Source: Arthrinium phaeospermum (Eukaryota; Ascomycota; Sordariomycetes; Amphisphaeriales; Apiosporaceae). From it: a stretch of 64,000 nt of DNA. Location: NCBI GenBank assembly GCA_006503535.1, contig QYRS01000002.1:1054001-1118000 (forward strand), written 5' to 3'. Below the pieces are notes generated by a model, which searched no databases, was not told the origin of the DNA, and saw only the letters and a program-made list of their open reading frames with translations. Positions 59,658-64,000 of the stretch are shown here, in pieces (within the stretch, counting starts at the first letter, position 1; each line of letters begins with the position of its first letter). The position numbers and the translations under genes are program-made.

Positions 59658-60262
59658 CTATTCTCCAAACAGTCTCCGCACTCTTCTCAGTACGCTATCC
59701 TTCTCGGGGTCGTAAGGGTGCTCTTTGCTGGGAATCTCCAGAACTGTAGGGAAAGCGGCTGTATACGTATCAATTCGATGTCTGATCTTTTCGGCAATCT
59801 GCGTTAAATGTAGCTGGTCAGCACTCTGTCCTCCCGCGTCGAAGTTCTCAGCTGATCAGTGGACTGACATGTTGGTTGATCAGGACGATGCCGATGTCCT
59901 TGCGTTTCTCGGTGAAGGATTCGAATGCGGCCTCGATGGCAGACGTCTCCGTCTTGTTGTCCACGACGAGGAAGTTCTTCTGCGAGTCGGGCGGGTCTGT
60001 GACATGCTACACATCGGGTTGGCACACGTTAGCCAGCTGCCGTTGAGAAGAGGAAGGTTCTAAACATGAACATATGCGATGTGTACTTACGCCGATACCT
60101 GCCAACAAAAGACCAGTGACAGAGTCCTTGGGGGGGAGTTTAGTTAGCATGGACGCGTATGAGCTCTTAGGCGGCGCATGACGTCGCTCGTTCTCGTTCC
60201 CGTACCTCGTCGCCAATGACGGCAAGGAACTGCCTGTCCTTGTAGTCTGCTGCGGAAGTCAT
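59658..60262 (-). CDS. vma7: V-type proton ATPase subunit F
   Basis: Subunit F sits in the central stalk of the V1 sector and is needed for V-ATPase assembly and vacuole acidification. Exons are 60206..60262, 60091..60126, 59869..60006 and 59658..59798, with introns of 79, 84 and 70 bases, all in phase 0; the product is 123 residues, the standard family length. The family segments [72 protein letters not shown] and the C-terminal RVRRLF are present. The gene is compact: the second exon is only 12 codons. Its promoter must fit in the few hundred bases before the A+T block that starts near 60660. Confidence 0.95.
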
Positions 60263-60660
60263 GGTGACTTGGAAGTGTAGCGAAGCCGCAGGGTTGCGGG
60301 CAGGCTCGTCTTCTTCGTGGTGGTACTGGGTATGTCGGTATTGAGGGAGTTGTATGTAGGTTGAGCGCAAGCCGATATCTTATCCATCAGTCTACGGGCG
60401 AGGTACACTGATAATAGCTCAGTAATTGGCTCTCGTCAAGCTGCTAAAGCGGGAATGCTGTAGCAGGTTAGCTTACCTAAGGCCCTCCCCCATCTCTGGC
60501 TGGCCAGGCTTCAAGGGGCTGGTTTAGCGGGTTTCCATCCCACCTGCCCCCACCAGAGCTCACTACAACTTATAGCGAGTCGCGAGACAGCAACCAGCAA
60601 GCAGTAGCAATGTACAACTCGGCTAAGGTAGGTCGCTTAAGTTATCTAAGTTAATAGGTC
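60263..60660. promoter_or_regulatory. vma7 promoter and boundary to the A+T block
   Basis: About 400 bases of ordinary composition upstream of vma7. From roughly 60620 G and C drop off over about 80 bases before the A+T block. This short strip is all the normal-composition DNA available as a promoter. Confidence 0.55.
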
Positions 60661-63600
60661 GCATTAACTAATTATATAAACAATTACATTTTACTTTATA
60701 GCTTTTATATTTACTTTTTTATTAACGTAAAATTATATATTATACCTTTTTTTTATTTATATTTATTAATTTAAAATAAATAAAAAAATAATATAATAAT
60801 ATAATATATTAAATAATTTATTTATTATATTTTTTAATATAACCTTTTATATTTTTTTTAAAACGTGTTTTTAATATTTTTATTAATAAAGCTATTTTTA
60901 TTTTTAAATATTATATTAAATAAAATTTATTATTTATTATAAAATAATAAAAAATTTTCTTATATATTTAAAAAACGCGTTTTTAAATATATTTAATAAT
61001 AAAAGGCTTTATATTACCTTACCCTTTTTATACCCTTTTTAAACGCGTTTAAAAACTTATTTCCCCCTTTAAAATATTTAATATAAATTAATTTCCTTTT
61101 TTTATATAAACTTTTTATTCTTTTTTTTTTATATTTTTAAATTTTTTTTATTTATTATTAATTTAAAATATATAATTTTTTTACCTTAATTATAAAACGT
61201 TTTATACGCTTTATAATTATATTATTAAAATTTTTTAAAAAATTAATAAATATAACGATTTTAAACTATTTAATTATTTTTTATACGACTTTTTAATTAT
61301 TTTTAAATCTTTTTTTAACTCTTTTCTATTCTTTATTAAAATTTATTTTAATATAATTATTAAACTTTTAAAGTTATATATAATTTTTATTATAGTTATT
61401 AACGAGAACCCTTTTTATATTATATTTATTTATTATATACCTTTTATATTAAATTTTCTTATTTTATTTCTAAATTTTATAATATATATTATTTAATTAC
61501 TTATAATTATTCCTTTATTTATTTTAAATTAAATTACTTTTATTTAATATTCTTATTAATATCGGAACTTTTAATATAAATATTTATTTCCTTTTTTAAA
61601 TAATATTTTTTATTAAAAATATATTTAAAAATATATTAATATTAAATATTACGAATTTTTTTACCTATTATTATTAAATTTATTTTTATATAAATAAAAT
61701 TTTAATCGTAATAAAATTTTATATTCTATTCGGAAAAATATATAAGAAATATAAATATTTTGTAAATTATAAAATATTATTTCTTTTTCTTTCTTAATTT
61801 TTTTATTATTTTATTATTAATTATTCTTAACTTTTTTAATAATATATATCGGATTTCTTATAAAAATTAAGTTTATTATATTTATATTTTAATTTATTAT
61901 TTATATATTATTTAAACTATTTTATTTATATATATTTTATTTTCTTTATTTTATAATTTACCTTATAATTTATTTTATAATTTACCTTTTAATAACTTTT
62001 TTTTAATTTATTTTTAAAACTTTTTTAATTATTTAATATTTATAATATATTACGTTAATTAATTAAAAATATATCGTTTTTAATATTTTTTTAAAATCTT
62101 TAAACCGTAATATTATAAATATTATAACGTAATTATTTCTTTTTTTTAATCCTTTTTTACCTTTAAACGATTCGATAACTTTTATTTTATAATCTTTTTA
62201 TTATCTTTTTATCGATATATATTAATATAATTATTTATAAAAAATTAATTAATTTATTTTAAATTTATATTTAATATATTTATTTTTATAATAATATAAA
62301 ACTTTACTTTATATTTATAAATTATCTTTATTATTTTTAATTTTTATATATTTTATTTAAAATAATAATATTTTGTTATTATATATTATTTAATTTATTA
62401 AATAAATTATTATTAATATAAAAAATACTTAATTAATATTAAATATATTTCTTTTATTATTTTTTTATAAATCTATTTTAACCTTTTTTAAATATATTCT
62501 TAACTTCTTTTTAATATTATAAATTATTTCGTTCTTTTAATATTATATTTTTAAAAAATCTTTATTTAAATTTTATTAATATTAACCGTTTTTATCGCTA
62601 TATATTATAATTAAAGCTTTTTATTAAACCTTTAAAATTTAATATTAATATTATATTATATTAATTTTATACTTTTAAAAAATACGTGAAAAACCGTGTA
62701 TATTTTACCCCTTTTTTATTATTTTCTTTTTTTAAACCCTTTTTTAACCTTTTTTTAATTCTATATAATATTTTTAATATATCTATTAAAATAATATTAA
62801 TTTCTTTACCTTTACCTTTTTTAAAAAATAATTAAAATAAATATAAATTTTAAATATATAATAATAATATTAACGAAATTACGTTTATTATATTATTATT
62901 ACTTTTAAATTAAAATATATTATTTTATATTTATTCCTTTTTTAATTTATTTTTAATTTATTTATATTAATTATTATTATTATTCGTACCTTTATTAATA
63001 TTTAAAATTTTTAAACTTATAAAAAATCTTTAAAATATTCTTTATTACTTTATATAAATAATTTAATATTTCCCTTCGCTTTTAATATATTTATAAAAAT
63101 AATTTTAAAATTATTTTAATAAATATAAATTAAAATTAATTATTAAATTTTAATATATTTTTTAAAAAGTATATATATAAACTTATATTATTTATTTAAA
63201 AAAATTATATTTAATCCTTTATAATTAACTTTAAAATTTATTTCTAATAAAATATTAAATATTATATTAATTAATTTTATTTTTTATTTTATAAAATAAT
63301 AACTTTAATTAAAATTAAATTATAAAAAATATATATATAAATTACTTTTATATTTAATATATAAATCTTTTTTACTTTTATTTAATATTATTATAACTTA
63401 TTTTTAACTTTTTTAATATACCTTTAATATATTATTTAAATTTAAAATTAAATTATTTATAAAATTTATAAAATTATTATAAAAATAATTAATTTATTTC
63501 TTTTTAAAATTAATTAATTTATTTAATTATTTTTCCTTTTATATAATAATATTATTAAGTTATCGTATTATTAAATTAATTTATATAAATAAATTATTAT

Positions 63601-64000
63601 TAAAAATTATTTTATTATAAATATATCCCTTTTTACCTCTTTATAAACCTTTTTTAATATATTATTTTTAAATCTTATATATTTAATTATTAATCTTAAT
63701 AAATTTATTATATAACTTTAATTAATATAATTATAAACTATTATATTAATAATATAATTTAATATATAATCGTATTTATTTAATATTAATTACGTTTAAA
63801 GAATTAATTAAATATAATTAATAAATAAAATATATTTTTATCCTTTTTTATATTATTCCTTTTTAATTGTTTTTTAATATATATATTATTTTATTTAAAA
63901 ATATTACTTATTAAAAAATAACGTATTTATACTTAACCTTATACTTTAAATATAAGCTTTAATTTTAATAATAAAGGGTATCTTTTTATTACCTCCTTTT
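60661..64000. repeat. A+T-rich block with RIP-like mutation signature (decayed repeat)
   Basis: A 3.3 kb block of over 90% A+T running to the window edge. Hand counts give about 45 C and 16 G in 61081-61800. Between 60700 and 64000 I found no CpA and only about six TpG, while TpA is everywhere and CpG, CpC and CpT survive. Loss of CpA/TpG to TpA is the known mark of repeat-induced point mutation, which hits duplicated DNA such as transposons in ascomycetes. No open frame or terminal repeat remains readable, so the original element cannot be named. Such blocks are commonly methylated heterochromatin; that state here is inference. Confidence 0.85.

Noticed and set aside
60661..64000. Mitochondrial DNA insertion as the source of the A+T block
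   Set aside because: Fungal mitochondrial DNA is less extreme, keeps TpG/CpA and has readable genes; none are seen here, and selective CpA/TpG loss points to RIP.

Overview
The window looks like nuclear DNA of a filamentous ascomycete, most likely a sordariomycete-type mould. Most genes are split by short introns (about 50-190 bases) with GT..AG ends and CTAAC/CTGAC branch sites. They encode recognisable fungal proteins, both strands are used without operons, and the right end is a 3.3 kb A+T block with the signature of repeat-induced point mutation (RIP). No rRNA, tRNA, CRISPR or intact mobile element was recognised. Exon coordinates were worked out by eye from splice sites and reading frame; all complete models close in frame.

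Layout. 1-900 (-): 5' part of a zinc-dependent sorbitol/xylitol dehydrogenase-type gene running off the left edge. 901-6613: long gene-poor stretch of normal base composition. 6614-8578 (-): retromer sorting nexin VPS17. 9455-12088 (+): mitochondrial ribosome-recycling GTPase MEF2 (EF-G2mt). 12858-14480 (+): intronless, very GC-rich intracellular GH43 beta-xylosidase, with two GGCTAAA (XlnR/XYR1-type) boxes and CreA-type boxes upstream. 14737-17139 (-): phosphate:H+ symporter of the PHO84/PHO-5 family. 19737-21410 (-): homoserine O-acetyltransferase MET2, divergent from 22389-29783 (+), the mRNA-export scaffold THO2. 31284-33205 (-): TMEM184/OST-alpha-type membrane protein. 37376-38872 (-): WSC-domain cell-wall stress sensor with a long spliced leader. 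45570-48908 (-): kelch-repeat single-pass membrane protein with a large cytosolic tail. 50122-51780 (-): unrecognised 552-residue protein with a C-terminal coiled coil. 54394-57316 (+): CSC1/OSCA-type cation channel. 58466-59177 (+): ML-domain (NPC2-like) secreted lipid-transfer protein, convergent with 59658-60262 (-): V-ATPase subunit F. From about 60660 to the end the DNA is almost pure A+T.

Functionally the genes are mostly housekeeping: endosome and vacuole (VPS17, NPC2-like, V-ATPase F), mitochondrial translation, methionine synthesis and mRNA export. Around them lie cell-surface functions (WSC sensor, kelch membrane protein, CSC1 channel, phosphate uptake) and sugar use (beta-xylosidase, polyol dehydrogenase). 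The most unusual signals are three. The first is the RIP-like block, whose surviving C and G are strongly strand-asymmetric. The second is the compositionally distinct beta-xylosidase with its regulatory boxes. The third is the set of uncharacterised proteins and stop-free introns that could give protein variants.
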